Below are positions 44,087 through 52,894 of a DNA stretch of 64,000 nt, one piece after another (the stretch's first letter is position 1; the number at the start of each line of letters is the position of its first letter). A program made the position numbers and the translations under genes. The notes under the pieces were generated by a model. That model searched no databases, was not told the origin of the DNA, and saw nothing but the letters and a program-made list of their open reading frames with translations. Where the stretch lies: NCBI RefSeq assembly GCF_042684505.1, contig NZ_JBHULT010000010.1:434001-498000 (forward strand), written 5' to 3'. Source of the DNA: Salinimicrobium flavum (GTDB lineage Bacteria > Bacteroidota > Bacteroidia > Flavobacteriales > Flavobacteriaceae).

Positions 44087-45475
44087 TTATTTTTGTTTTA
44101 CGATTTGAGCCATTAGAATGGCTTCGGTTACCAGCTTACCGTTGGCATAAGCATATGCCTGCATCTGGCAGATCCCCCTTCTTATGGGGGCGAGTAATTC
44201 CAGTTTGAAGATCAAAGTATCTCCCGGTACCACCTGGCGTTTGAACTTAACATTATCTATCTTCATGAAAAATGTGAGATAATTTTCAGGGTCCGGTACA
44301 GATTTTAGCGCAAGGATACCTCCAGTCTGGGCCATGGCCTCTACCTGAAGTACTCCGGGCATAACCGGCTTTCCGGGAAAATGCCCCACGAAAAAAGGTT
44401 CGTTCATAGTGACGTTCTTTACGCCCACTACTGTACTTTCAGTTAGTTCGATGATCTTATCAACCAATATGAAAGGTGGCCGGTGCGGCAGGATGTTCAT
44501 GATCTCATTGACATCCATTAATGGTTCCTGGTCAAGATCATAGTGCGGCACATTATTCCTTTTCTCGGCTTTTATGATCTTGGAAAGCTTCCTGGCAAAC
44601 TGGGTGTTCACATAATGACCGGGTTTATTTGCGATCACCTTTCCGCGTATGCGGGTACCTACCAGGGCAAGATCTCCTATTACGTCCAGCAACTTATGTC
44701 TAGCCGCTTCATTTGGATAGTGAAGGGTAAGATTATCAAGGATACCATTTGGTTTTACAGCAATATTTTCTTTTTTGAAAGCACCCCTTAACTTTTCCAT
44801 TGTTTCAGGACTTAGCTCTTTGTCCACATAAACGATTGCATTGTTAAGGTCCCCACCTTTTATGAGTCCGTTCTCCAGCAGGGTTTCTAATTCATGAAGA
44901 AAACTGAAGGTTCGGGAGTCAGCGATTTCCGTTTTAAAATCAGATAATTTCTGAAGTGAGGCATTCTGTGTACCCAATACTTTGGTACCAAAGTCTACCA
45001 TGGCTGTAACCTGGTATTCATCAGCAGGCATCACGAGGATCTCACTTCCCGAAGCTTCATCTGTATATTTAATTACCTCTTTAACTACATATTCCTCACG
45101 GTCACATTCCTGCTCCTCAATTCCTGCCTCCTCAAGGGCCTCGACAAAGAATTTTGAAGAACCGTCCATAATTGGAGGTTCAGAAGCATTTAGTTCGATA
45201 ATGAGGTTGTCTATTTCCAAACCAACACAGGCAGCCAATACATGTTCTGATGTTTGTATGGTCACCCCGCCCTTCTCCAGATTGGTACCACGTTGGGTGT
45301 TGACCACATAAGCCACGTCGGCTTCTATTGAGGGTTTCCCCTCCAGGTCTGACCTTACGAAAGTGAAGCCACTGTTGTTAGGGGCAGGTTTAAATGTGAT
45401 CGTTACTTCATTTCCTGTATGAAGTCCCACACCTGTCAAGGAAATTTCTTTCCTTATGGTTTGCTGTTTAGCCAT
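44087..45475 (-). CDS. lpxC-fabZ: bifunctional UDP-3-O-acyl-GlcNAc deacetylase / 3-hydroxyacyl-ACP dehydratase
   Basis: A 462-residue fusion. The LpxC domain (about 1-305) has zinc ligands H78 (SEHVLAA), H260 and D264 (HKLLDVIGD). The FabZ domain (about 315-462) has HRPPFILVD at 331-339, the catalytic H365 in GHFPGKPVMPG and E379. The fusion is characteristic of Bacteroidota and links lipid A deacetylation to fatty acid elongation. It overlaps the lpxD stop by 8 bases. Confidence 0.97.
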   Translation of the reverse strand: MAKQQTIRKEISLTGVGLHTGNEVTITFKPAPNNSGFTFVRSDLEGKPSIEADVAYVVNTQRGTNLEKGGVTIQTSEHVLAACVGLEIDNLIIELNASEPPIMDGSSKFFVEALEEAGIEEQECDREEYVVKEVIKYTDEASGSEILVMPADEYQVTAMVDFGTKVLGTQNASLQKLSDFKTEIADSRTFSFLHELETLLENGLIKGGDLNNAIVYVDKELSPETMEKLRGAFKKENIAVKPNGILDNLTLHYPNEAARHKLLDVIGDLALVGTRIRGKVIANKPGHYVNTQFARKLSKIIKAEKRNNVPHYDLDQEPLMDVNEIMNILPHRPPFILVDKIIELTESTVVGVKNVTMNEPFFVGHFPGKPVMPGVLQVEAMAQTGGILALKSVPDPENYLTFFMKIDNVKFKRQVVPGDTLIFKLELLAPIRRGICQMQAYAYANGKLVTEAILMAQIVKQK

Positions 45476-46496
45476 TATCCTTTTGTTTTTTTTCTAGTTG
45501 AGTTAAGCGATCCTCTATCTTAGGCAAATGCTTGAAATGGACATATGATTTGTTGTACTCATTGTATCCAATCGCAGGAGAACCCTGTATAACCTCATCA
45601 TCCTTAATGTTGCGACCTATGCCCGACTGTGCCTGGACCTTCACACGATTTCCTATATTAATATGACCGGCAATACCCACCTGTCCTCCAATGAGGCAAT
45701 TCTTTCCGATCTTGGAAGAACCGGCTATCCCGGTTTGGGCTGCAATGGCTGTATTTTCACCTACCTCTACATTGTGGGCTATCTGTATCTGGTTGTCCAG
45801 CTTCACCCCTTTGCGGATTATAGTAGAGCCAAGGGTAGCACGATCAATGGTTGTTCCCGCTCCAATATCAACATTATCCTCAATGATCACATTCCCTATT
45901 TGTGGAACTTTTGAATATACCCCTTCCTGGTCGGGTGAAAAACCGAAGCCGTCGGCACCAACAATCGCACCTCCGTGGATTACACAATTATTGCCTATTA
46001 TGGTTTCTGAATAAATTTTTGCTCCCGGGAAAATAATCACATCATTCCCAATCTTCACGTTGTCTCCTATATAGGAATTCGGAAATATCTTCACGTTATC
46101 TCCTAATATCACATTTTCACCAAGGTAGGCAAACGCTCCAAGGTAAAGGTTTTCTCCGTGCTTAACCGATTCTGAGATAAAGCTTGGCTGCTCGATCCCT
46201 GTTTTGTTAAGTTTCACCTTATTATAATACTCCAGGAGTTTGGAAAAAGCTTTATAGGGATCTTTCACCCGTATAAGTGTGGTTGAAAGTCCTTCTTCTG
46301 CTACAAAACTGTCGCTTACTATCGCGATAGAAGCTTTGGTAGAATATATATAGGATGTATATTTTGGATTGGCTAAAAAGGTAATAGCTCCTGCTGTCCC
46401 CTCCTCAATTTTGGCCAGTTTATCAACTTCCACATTTGGATCACCGGAAACTTCACCTTCTAATATACCTGCTATTTGAGCTGCTGTAAATTTCAT
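45468..46496 (-). CDS. lpxD: UDP-3-O-(3-hydroxymyristoyl)glucosamine N-acyltransferase
   Basis: The third enzyme of lipid A synthesis, 342 residues. The N-terminal uridine-binding domain is followed by the left-handed beta-helix (about 105-300); IAHNVEVGENTAIAAQTGIAG carries the catalytic-histidine region. The C-terminal helix (YVHFKHLPKIEDRL) is typical. It starts 23 bases after the HD gene, and overlaps lpxC-fabZ by 8 bases. Confidence 0.96.
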   Translation of the reverse strand: MKFTAAQIAGILEGEVSGDPNVEVDKLAKIEEGTAGAITFLANPKYTSYIYSTKASIAIVSDSFVAEEGLSTTLIRVKDPYKAFSKLLEYYNKVKLNKTGIEQPSFISESVKHGENLYLGAFAYLGENVILGDNVKIFPNSYIGDNVKIGNDVIIFPGAKIYSETIIGNNCVIHGGAIVGADGFGFSPDQEGVYSKVPQIGNVIIEDNVDIGAGTTIDRATLGSTIIRKGVKLDNQIQIAHNVEVGENTAIAAQTGIAGSSKIGKNCLIGGQVGIAGHINIGNRVKVQAQSGIGRNIKDDEVIQGSPAIGYNEYNKSYVHFKHLPKIEDRLTQLEKKQKDNG

Positions 46497-46519
46497 TCTG
46501 GCAAAAGTAAAAAAATTAG

Positions 46520-47749
46520 TTAATCTTTCCGTTTTGGGTAACAGATATAAAATTTGGTCACAGGCTTTGAAAGCGCCTTCAAATTAAAGTGATCTGAAGC
46601 TTTAATGACATCGGTGATCCTTCCGCTCTTAAAGAGAATATGTATCTTCTCATCTTCCTTTTTATAGGCCAGGTTGGAGATGTCCCCGCTGAAAACAAAA
46701 TACCTCGCCTGCTCTTCAGAAATAGAATATTGCTCCATAAGCTTTTCGATATGCTCCTGCAGGCGCTCTTCCTTCACCGGTTTCTTCTTCAGTTTTATTT
46801 TCAAAAGGTCCCGGTTTATGATCATCTGGCAAAGGTTACTAAGCACAAAATCTTCATCATTAACCCATTCTTTCATGGCAGAAAGTATATCATAATCGTC
46901 AAGTTGTGCGAAGATCTCTAATGTTTCTTCGGAAAAATTCTCAGCGGTGATCTGGTTTTTCAGAAAATAAGTAAGGGCTGTACTGCCAAACAGGGTCCTT
47001 CCTTCCCCCACCAGTTCTTTTGCCCGCTTGAGCACCCTAATGAGCAACTGTTCTGCCACCACCCCGGTCTTATGTAGATAAACCTGCCAGTACATTAGTC
47101 TACGGGCGAGCAGGAACTTCTCTACTGAATAGATGCCTTTTTCCTCCACCATGAGAACATCATCAACTACGGTCAGCATACTTAAAAGCCGCTCGCTGTT
47201 GATATTGCCTTCTGCCACCCCGGTGTAAAAACTGTCCCTTTTAAGGTAATCAAGCCGGTCCATGTCGAGTTGACTTGAAATTAACTGACACAAAAATTTG
47301 CGATGATATTGCCCTTTGAATATCTTGATCGCCAAAGTTAATCTTTGGTTAAACTTCTTATTGATCTTCTCCATAAAAAGGGAAGAGATCGTTTCATGGC
47401 TCACCCCTTCCACGATGCTGTGTTCCATGGCGTGAGAAAAAGGACCGTGACCTATGTCGTGCAGCAAAATGGCTATCTGCAGGGCTTCTTCTTCTTCAGG
47501 AGAGATCTCAACCCCTTTTATTCGCAGCACCGCGATGGCTTTCTGCATAAGGTGCAAACATCCTAAAGCATGGTGAAAACGGGTGTGATGGGCGCCGGGA
47601 TAGACCAGGTATGACAACCCCATTTGGGAAATACGGCGTAATCTTTGAAAGTATTTATGCTCAATGATATCAAACACCAGTTCGTTTGGTATCGTAATAA
47701 ATCCGTAAATTGGATCGTTTAGAATTTTGAGTTTATTTCTTGAAATCAA
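46520..47749 (-). CDS. HD-domain phosphohydrolase, dGTPase-like
   Basis: A 409-residue HD protein with the motif set HHALGCLHLMQ and LLHDIGHGPFSHAMEH, including the metal-binding HD pair. It resembles the SAMHD1/dGTPase branch common in Flavobacteriia, which hydrolyses dNTPs or other nucleotides; substrate is unproven. The start is TTG at 47749: no ATG lies near in frame and a perfect -7 box (47779-47786) lies just upstream. It heads the lipid A operon and is divergent from porX. Confidence 0.88.
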   Translation of the reverse strand: MISRNKLKILNDPIYGFITIPNELVFDIIEHKYFQRLRRISQMGLSYLVYPGAHHTRFHHALGCLHLMQKAIAVLRIKGVEISPEEEEALQIAILLHDIGHGPFSHAMEHSIVEGVSHETISSLFMEKINKKFNQRLTLAIKIFKGQYHRKFLCQLISSQLDMDRLDYLKRDSFYTGVAEGNINSERLLSMLTVVDDVLMVEEKGIYSVEKFLLARRLMYWQVYLHKTGVVAEQLLIRVLKRAKELVGEGRTLFGSTALTYFLKNQITAENFSEETLEIFAQLDDYDILSAMKEWVNDEDFVLSNLCQMIINRDLLKIKLKKKPVKEERLQEHIEKLMEQYSISEEQARYFVFSGDISNLAYKKEDEKIHILFKSGRITDVIKASDHFNLKALSKPVTKFYICYPKRKD

Positions 47750-47778
47750 GCCCTGATCCTTTATTTTATTAATTCGAA

Positions 47779-47786
47779 CAAAGATA
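47779..47786 (-). promoter_or_regulatory. -7 box of the HD-lpx operon
   Basis: TATCTTTG on the minus strand matches TAnnTTTG exactly, 29 bases before the TTG start of the HD gene. It should be the main promoter of the lipid A operon. Confidence 0.6.
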
Positions 47787-47791
47787 CATAT

Positions 47792-49342
47792 ATGAACGAT
47801 ATCAAAATACTATGGGTAGATGACGAAATTGATCTTCTGAAACCCCACATTTTGTTCCTGGAAAGCAAAAATTATAATGTCCATACCTGTCAAAGCGGAA
47901 CCGAAGCTCTGGAAGAGATCGAAAAGGAGAATTTTGACATAGTGTTCCTTGACGAAAACATGCCCGGACTAACGGGTCTTGAGACCCTTGCAGAGATCAA
48001 GGAGAAACAGGCCAACGTCCCCGTGGTCATGATCACCAAAAGTGAAGAGGAATATATAATGGAGGAAGCCATTGGCTCCAAAATTGCCGATTATCTCATT
48101 AAACCGGTAAACCCGAACCAGATCCTTCTTAGCATTAAAAAGAATCTCGACCATTCAAGGTTGATCTCAGAAAAGACCACTTCCAGTTATCAGCAGGAAT
48201 TCAGAAAGATCGCCATGGACATGGCCATGATCAATTCCTATGAAGGCTGGACGGAACTGTACCAGAAACTAATTTACTGGGAACTTGAACTGGAAAACAT
48301 AGAAGACACAGGTATGTTTGAGATCCTGGAATCTCAAAAGACCGAAGCAAATTCCCAATTCTGCAAATTCATAGATAAGAACTATCCGGCCTGGTTTGAG
48401 AAGGATGCTGATGCACCAATCATGTCCCATACCTTATTCAAGGAAAAGATTCTACCCGAAATTAGTAAGGAACAACCCACTCTGCTCGTCGTAATTGATA
48501 ATATGAGATATGACCAATGGAAGGCTTTTGAGCCGGTGGTCAACAACTATTATAAAAAGGAGCAGGAAATACCTTTTTTCAGTATACTTCCCACTGCTAC
48601 CCAATATGCAAGAAATGCGATATTTTCTGGCCTCATGCCAAGTGATATGGAAAAACTTTATCCAAACCTATGGAAGAACGACACAGATGAAGGCGGCAAG
48701 AACCTGCATGAAGATGAATTCCTTCAGGCTCAGTTAAAAAGGTTAGGGGCTAATATTAAACATGAATATCATAAAATAAGCAGTCTGAAGGCAGGAAAAA
48801 GGCTGGTGGAGAATTTCAGGAGCCAGAAGGATAACGACCTTACCGTTGTGGTGTATAACTTTGTGGACATGCTTTCTCATTCCAAAACTGAGATGGAGGT
48901 CATTAAGGAACTTGCGTCCACCAACAAGTCTTACCGTTCCCTTACACATAGCTGGTTCAGAAATTCACCTTTGTTGGAGATCATTCAACAGGCGCAGAAT
49001 TTAGGTTTCAAACTTATACTTACCACAGATCACGGTACTATCAATGTAAAGAACCCTTCAAAAGTGATTGGAGATAAACAAACCAGTCTTAACCTGAGGT
49101 ACAAAACCGGTAAGAGTTTAACTTATGAAGAAAAAGATGTACTGGCAGCGCCCAATCCAAAGACCATACATTTGCCCAGCATTAACATGAGCAGTTCCTT
49201 CATCTTTGCCAAGGGAGACCTCTTCTTTGCCTATCCCAATAATTACAACCATTATGTGAGTTATTACCGGAATACTTTCCAGCACGGCGGGGTATCAATG
49301 GAAGAGATGATCATCCCATTTGCGGTCTTATCACCTCGGTAA
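47792..49342 (+). CDS. porX: type IX secretion regulator PorX
   Basis: A 516-residue two-domain regulator. The N-terminal receiver (about 1-120) has the phosphorylation site D54 in VFLDENMPG, the acidic pocket D10-D11-E12, and T82/K83. The C-terminal half is a PglZ/alkaline-phosphatase-superfamily domain (DNMRYDQWKAF and a later TTDHGTINVK). PorX and its kinase PorY control type IX secretion genes in Bacteroidota; no porY is visible here. It is followed by tsaE 46 bases downstream. Confidence 0.94.
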   Translation: MNDIKILWVDDEIDLLKPHILFLESKNYNVHTCQSGTEALEEIEKENFDIVFLDENMPGLTGLETLAEIKEKQANVPVVMITKSEEEYIMEEAIGSKIADYLIKPVNPNQILLSIKKNLDHSRLISEKTTSSYQQEFRKIAMDMAMINSYEGWTELYQKLIYWELELENIEDTGMFEILESQKTEANSQFCKFIDKNYPAWFEKDADAPIMSHTLFKEKILPEISKEQPTLLVVIDNMRYDQWKAFEPVVNNYYKKEQEIPFFSILPTATQYARNAIFSGLMPSDMEKLYPNLWKNDTDEGGKNLHEDEFLQAQLKRLGANIKHEYHKISSLKAGKRLVENFRSQKDNDLTVVVYNFVDMLSHSKTEMEVIKELASTNKSYRSLTHSWFRNSPLLEIIQQAQNLGFKLILTTDHGTINVKNPSKVIGDKQTSLNLRYKTGKSLTYEEKDVLAAPNPKTIHLPSINMSSSFIFAKGDLFFAYPNNYNHYVSYYRNTFQHGGVSMEEMIIPFAVLSPR

Positions 49343-49388
49343 TAAGATTTTAACTATATTTACCTGCCCAAATCCTGTTAAGTACCAT

Positions 49389-49793
49389 ATGGAAGTCACC
49401 TACCTTCTGTCTGAAATTGAAGCTGTTGCCCAAAAGGTTTTGCAAAATACCAAAGGCAAAACCATTCTCTTTTATGGAGAAATGGGAGCAGGAAAAACCA
49501 CGTTGATCAAAGAATTACTTAAAATTTTGGGTGCCGAAGATATTGGCTCCAGTCCTACCTTTTCCCTTGTTAATGTTTATGAAACCGAAGACGGTACGGT
49601 AAATCATTTCGATTTTTACCGGATCAACGATGAATCTGAGGCCTGGGATATGGGATTTGAGGAATATTTGCAGAGTGATGCCTGGAATTTTATTGAATGG
49701 CCGGAAAAAGTTGGAAGTTTTATTGAGGAAGAGCATCAAAAACTCGAGATAGAAATACTGGATGAAGGAATCAGAAAGTTAAAGTTTTGTTAA
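49389..49793 (+). CDS. tsaE: tRNA threonylcarbamoyladenosine synthesis ATPase TsaE
   Basis: A 134-residue P-loop ATPase that works with TsaB and TsaD in making t6A on tRNAs. The Walker A motif is GEMGAGKTTL at 30-39, followed by SSPTFSLVN and the family tail FIEWPEKV. The ATG at 49389 is used because it gives the normal length; the open frame extends upstream only into non-family sequence. It is probably co-transcribed with porX. Confidence 0.95.
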   Translation: MEVTYLLSEIEAVAQKVLQNTKGKTILFYGEMGAGKTTLIKELLKILGAEDIGSSPTFSLVNVYETEDGTVNHFDFYRINDESEAWDMGFEEYLQSDAWNFIEWPEKVGSFIEEEHQKLEIEILDEGIRKLKFC

Positions 49794-50071
49794 TTTTGTA
49801 AGGTTTTCCTTATTTAGCAAAAAATTTTAAAAGTAAGATTTTACTTTCAAAATTTGAGAAAACATAGAAATTAGCAGGTGCATGAGAGCAGACGTCGAAA
49901 AAATACATTTTTTTAACTAATAAAATCAGGATATAGAATTTCAGGAAGTGGCAGATTTTTCTTCCAAAAAGGGCGCAAAAGTACAAATAATGTATTAAAA
50001 ATTAGCGGATTAGTTTTTTATAGGTTTGCTTCAGTAAACAAAACGAAACACAACCTTTAAAAAACTATATC
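49794..50071 (+). other. 278-bp intergenic region with AT-rich palindrome
   Basis: No gene is visible. An AT-rich inverted repeat (49822-49836 with 49841-49855, one mismatch, 4-base loop) may end the tsaE transcript, though a clean T-tract is lacking. A TAGGTTTG -7 box occurs at 50021-50028 before the small secreted peptide gene. Confidence 0.5.
50021..50028 (+). promoter_or_regulatory. -7 box of the small secreted peptide gene
   Basis: TAGGTTTG matches TAnnTTTG exactly, 43 bases before the ATG at 50072. Confidence 0.55.
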
Positions 50072-50215
50072 ATGAAAATTAAAGCCGTACTTTTAGCAGT
50101 TTCCATCTTTGGAGCCACTTTCTTTGTAACTTCAACCACTGACAACGATGACAAAAATGAGATCAAGAAAACCGCTGTTGATACAAGGCTCATCCGGGTT
50201 CCTACTAACGGGTAG
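50072..50215 (+). CDS. small secreted peptide
   Basis: A 47-residue product with a plausible signal peptide (MKIKAVLLAVSIFGATFFV) and a short charged mature part (about 27 residues, ending RVPTNG). It lies downstream of a good promoter. Short exported peptides of this shape occur in Flavobacteriia; function is unknown. Its 3' end overlaps, in another frame, the start of the membrane protein gene that follows, so the two may be translationally coupled. Confidence 0.65.
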   Translation: MKIKAVLLAVSIFGATFFVTSTTDNDDKNEIKKTAVDTRLIRVPTNG

Positions 50216-50747
50216 TATCATAGCTATTTGTATAGCATTTTCACCTTATTTATTTTATTTATATGAAATTTTCCCAAGCGGTCCCGTTTGGGAAAATTCT
50301 TTTTTTAGCTATGAAAGTAAATATTATAAGGATGTTTTAACTGCAGCCTGGACTTTCCTAGGGAAAATCACCCCCCTATTCTTACTGCTCATTTGGTTCT
50401 TCACCTGTAAACATTGGTGGTACCATGTTATTCTTGTTCCTACCGTAATGTATGCGTATCAATTTGTCTCTGCTGTGTATGAGGATTTCTACGGAGAAGG
50501 AGTAATTGATGTGAATCAATTGATTTATTTAGCTCCTTTTTTTATAGTTATTCTTTCCCTAGTTTATCTTATCAGGATTAAAATATTTGACCGTGTTTAT
50601 GGTATAGACCTGAGTGAATTGGAACGGGAAAATATTTCTCCCTTTTCGCCTTTATCTGATAAGGAGTACCAGGAGATAAAATCTTTTAGGGAAGAAGAGG
50701 AACATACTTCCGAAGAGATTAAAGAGGATTACTACGTAAGACTCTAA
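50148..50747 (+). CDS. conserved flavobacterial membrane protein; start uncertain
   Basis: A protein of up to 199 residues with about four membrane helices (GSIIAICIAFSPYLFYLY, FLLLIWFFTC, then two more) and an acidic C-terminal tail. The motif CKHWWYHVILVPTVMYAYQF resembles a conserved flavobacterial protein I recall beside ald, with no known function. The true start is unclear: ATG 50148, ATG 50157 or TTG 50178 all lie inside the overlapping small-peptide gene. The first helix starts at about residue 17, so the choice affects only a short N-terminus. Confidence 0.72.
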   Translation: MTKMRSRKPLLIQGSSGFLLTGSIIAICIAFSPYLFYLYEIFPSGPVWENSFFSYESKYYKDVLTAAWTFLGKITPLFLLLIWFFTCKHWWYHVILVPTVMYAYQFVSAVYEDFYGEGVIDVNQLIYLAPFFIVILSLVYLIRIKIFDRVYGIDLSELERENISPFSPLSDKEYQEIKSFREEEEHTSEEIKEDYYVRL

Positions 50748-50802
50748 ATCTTGCATATCTCTTTAAAAAAGTCGTAATTTATTTCTTGTTACCGAAAAAA
50801 TT

Positions 50803-52002
50803 ATGACCGAGCAAGTTTCCCCTTTTACCAAGGACCAGTTGATCCCACAGGAAGAGACCCTGGAAGTTTACAAACACAAAGGCCAGTTATTCATTGGCAT
50901 CCCGAAAGAAAACGCCTACCAGGAAAAAAGGATTTGCCTGACCCCCGATGCGGTTGCAGCCATGACAGCTCACGGTCACCGGGTATTGATGGAAACGGGA
51001 GCCGGCGCCGGAGCAAAATTCAGTGACAAAGATTATTCTGAAGCGGGAGCAGAGATCACCAGCAATACTAAAAAAGTCTTTTCCTGCCCCATGTTACTCA
51101 AGGTGGAACCTCCCACCCTGGAAGAACTGGACATGGTGAACCCACAAACCACCATAATTTCTGCACTGCAACTTAAGACCCAGAAAAAAAGTTATTTTGA
51201 AAAACTCGCTGCCAAAAGGGTGACCGCCCTTGCTTTTGAGTTCATACGTGATGATGATGGTACTTATCCTGCGGTTAGAGCACTTAGCGAAATAGCAGGA
51301 ACAGCATCTATTCTGATCGCTTCTGAGATCATGAGCAATAATCCCGCGGGCAATGGGTTGATGTTTGGGAATATCAGCGGGGTGCCACCCATTGAAGTAG
51401 TGATATTAGGCGCAGGTACCGTTGGAGAGTTTGCAGCACGATCTGCCCTGGGCCTGGGTGCCAATATTAAAATTTTCGATAATTCCCTTACCCGACTTCG
51501 GGCCGTGCAGGCAAACCTTGGAAGGCCATTGCACACTTCTACCATACAACCCAAGAACCTGATTAAAGCTCTTAAACGCAGTGATGTGGTCATAGGGGCA
51601 GTAAGAGGACAGAACCGCTCCCCTGTCCTGGTCACAGACAGCATGGTTCAAAACATGAAGAAAGGGGCAGTGATCATAGATGTAAGTATTGATATGGGCG
51701 GTTGTTTTGAAACCAGCGAGGTGACCACCCATGAAAAACCGACTTTCGTAAAATATGGCGTTGTCCATTACTGTGTTCCCAATATCCCTTCCCGGTATGC
51801 CCGTACCTCTTCCCTTTCCATCAGCAATATTTTCACTCCCTATCTGCTGCACATTGCAGAACAGGGCGGACTTGAAAATACCCTAAGATTCGACAAGGGA
51901 TTGAGAAATGGTTTGTACTTTTACCACGGAATTCTTACCAACAAATCTATTGCTGACTGGTTCGATCTTTCCTACAGGGACATTAATCTTCTAATATTTT
52001 AA
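50803..52002 (+). CDS. ald: alanine dehydrogenase
   Basis: Interconverts alanine and pyruvate with ammonium and NAD. The 399-residue product has the AlaDH/PNT N-terminal pattern (IGIPKENAYQEKRICLTPDAV) and the Rossmann motif ILGAGTVGEFAARSALGLGA. An N-terminal extension of about 30 residues precedes the usual start of the fold. It may be co-transcribed with the membrane protein gene 55 bases upstream, and the DUF4258-like gene follows after 7 bases. Confidence 0.93.
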   Translation: MTEQVSPFTKDQLIPQEETLEVYKHKGQLFIGIPKENAYQEKRICLTPDAVAAMTAHGHRVLMETGAGAGAKFSDKDYSEAGAEITSNTKKVFSCPMLLKVEPPTLEELDMVNPQTTIISALQLKTQKKSYFEKLAAKRVTALAFEFIRDDDGTYPAVRALSEIAGTASILIASEIMSNNPAGNGLMFGNISGVPPIEVVILGAGTVGEFAARSALGLGANIKIFDNSLTRLRAVQANLGRPLHTSTIQPKNLIKALKRSDVVIGAVRGQNRSPVLVTDSMVQNMKKGAVIIDVSIDMGGCFETSEVTTHEKPTFVKYGVVHYCVPNIPSRYARTSSLSISNIFTPYLLHIAEQGGLENTLRFDKGLRNGLYFYHGILTNKSIADWFDLSYRDINLLIF

Positions 52003-52009
52003 AGACAGA

Positions 52010-52387
52010 ATGAAATTTATTCACCGACTTGGCTTTTACCTGGGGGGATTCGCCATTGGCCTGGTTATTCTCTTTTTTTTTCTGAGCGGAAAAAGAGCAT
52101 CATGTGATTACTCTCCCGATGCGCGGGTACTGAAAAATATAAGAATTAAGGAGCGGGCTTATTCTGAAGAGGCACGGGAAGCCATGATCAATTACAAGAT
52201 TGACACACTCCAGATCTCGGCAATATTGGAATCCGGAGATATTGATTTCGGCCGAAGCAATACCAAATTAGATTCCTGCAAAACCTATATGGTTACGGGA
52301 GAATCAGAAGAAAACCAACATCTGGAACTTCTTTTTGAAAACTGTGATTCTTTAGCTACACTAAAGAAGGTCTGGGTAAAACCCTAA
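52010..52387 (+). CDS. membrane-anchored DUF4258-like protein
   Basis: A 125-residue protein with one N-terminal membrane helix (about 7-26) and a small soluble domain, probably periplasmic. The segment CDYSPDARVLKNIRIKERAY followed by SEEAREAM and a C-terminal KLDSCKTYMV fits what I recall as DUF4258 proteins of Bacteroidota. Three cysteines are in the soluble part. Function is unknown. It follows ald by seven bases. Confidence 0.72.
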   Translation: MKFIHRLGFYLGGFAIGLVILFFFLSGKRASCDYSPDARVLKNIRIKERAYSEEAREAMINYKIDTLQISAILESGDIDFGRSNTKLDSCKTYMVTGESEENQHLELLFENCDSLATLKKVWVKP

Positions 52388-52410
52388 CCTTCTTCAGTAG
52401 CAAGAAGTCT

Positions 52411-52863
52411 TCAGGAAAGTATCTGGGCGGCGTGATCCTTGGTCTTCACTTTAGAAATAACTTCAGAGATCTTCCCTTCTTCATCGATCACAAAAGTGGT
52501 ACGGTGAATTCCGTCATATTTTTTCCCCATGAACTTCTTGGGTCCCCACACGCCAAAGGCATTGATCACTTCTTTATTTTCATCGGCCAGCAACGGGAAT
52601 GGCAACTCATATTTATCCCTGAAATTTTTCTGTTTCTTTTCAGAATCAGCGCTTACACCCAGGATCTCATATCCTTTGGTTTTAAAGACTTCCCAGTTGT
52701 CCCTTAAATTACAGGCTTCTGCTGTACATCCCGGGGTACTTGCCTTGGGGTAGAAGAATACCACCAGTTTTTTTCCTTTATAGTCTTCCAGAGAATGAAC
52801 ATTGCCATCCTGATCTTTTGATGAAAATTGCGGGGCCTTATCCCCTTCCTTCAATGTCGTCAT
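52411..52863 (-). CDS. bcp: thioredoxin-dependent thiol peroxidase (BCP)
   Basis: A 150-residue peroxiredoxin that reduces peroxides with thioredoxin. The peroxidatic cysteine is C46 in STPGCTAEAC and the resolving cysteine C51, the atypical 2-Cys spacing of BCP. The start at 52863 (MTTLKEGDKAPQF) is preferred over an in-frame ATG at 52902, since the intervening region contains the promoter of the divergent nth gene. It is divergent from nth across 31 bases. Confidence 0.95.
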   Translation of the reverse strand: MTTLKEGDKAPQFSSKDQDGNVHSLEDYKGKKLVVFFYPKASTPGCTAEACNLRDNWEVFKTKGYEILGVSADSEKKQKNFRDKYELPFPLLADENKEVINAFGVWGPKKFMGKKYDGIHRTTFVIDEEGKISEVISKVKTKDHAAQILS

Positions 52864-52869
52864 ATTGTT

Positions 52870-52877
52870 TACTTTTG
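52870..52877 (+). promoter_or_regulatory. -7 box of nth
   Basis: TACTTTTG matches TAnnTTTG. It lies 17 bases before the nth ATG and a few bases upstream of the divergent bcp start. Confidence 0.55.
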
Positions 52878-52894
52878 CCCTAAAGTTACACAAA

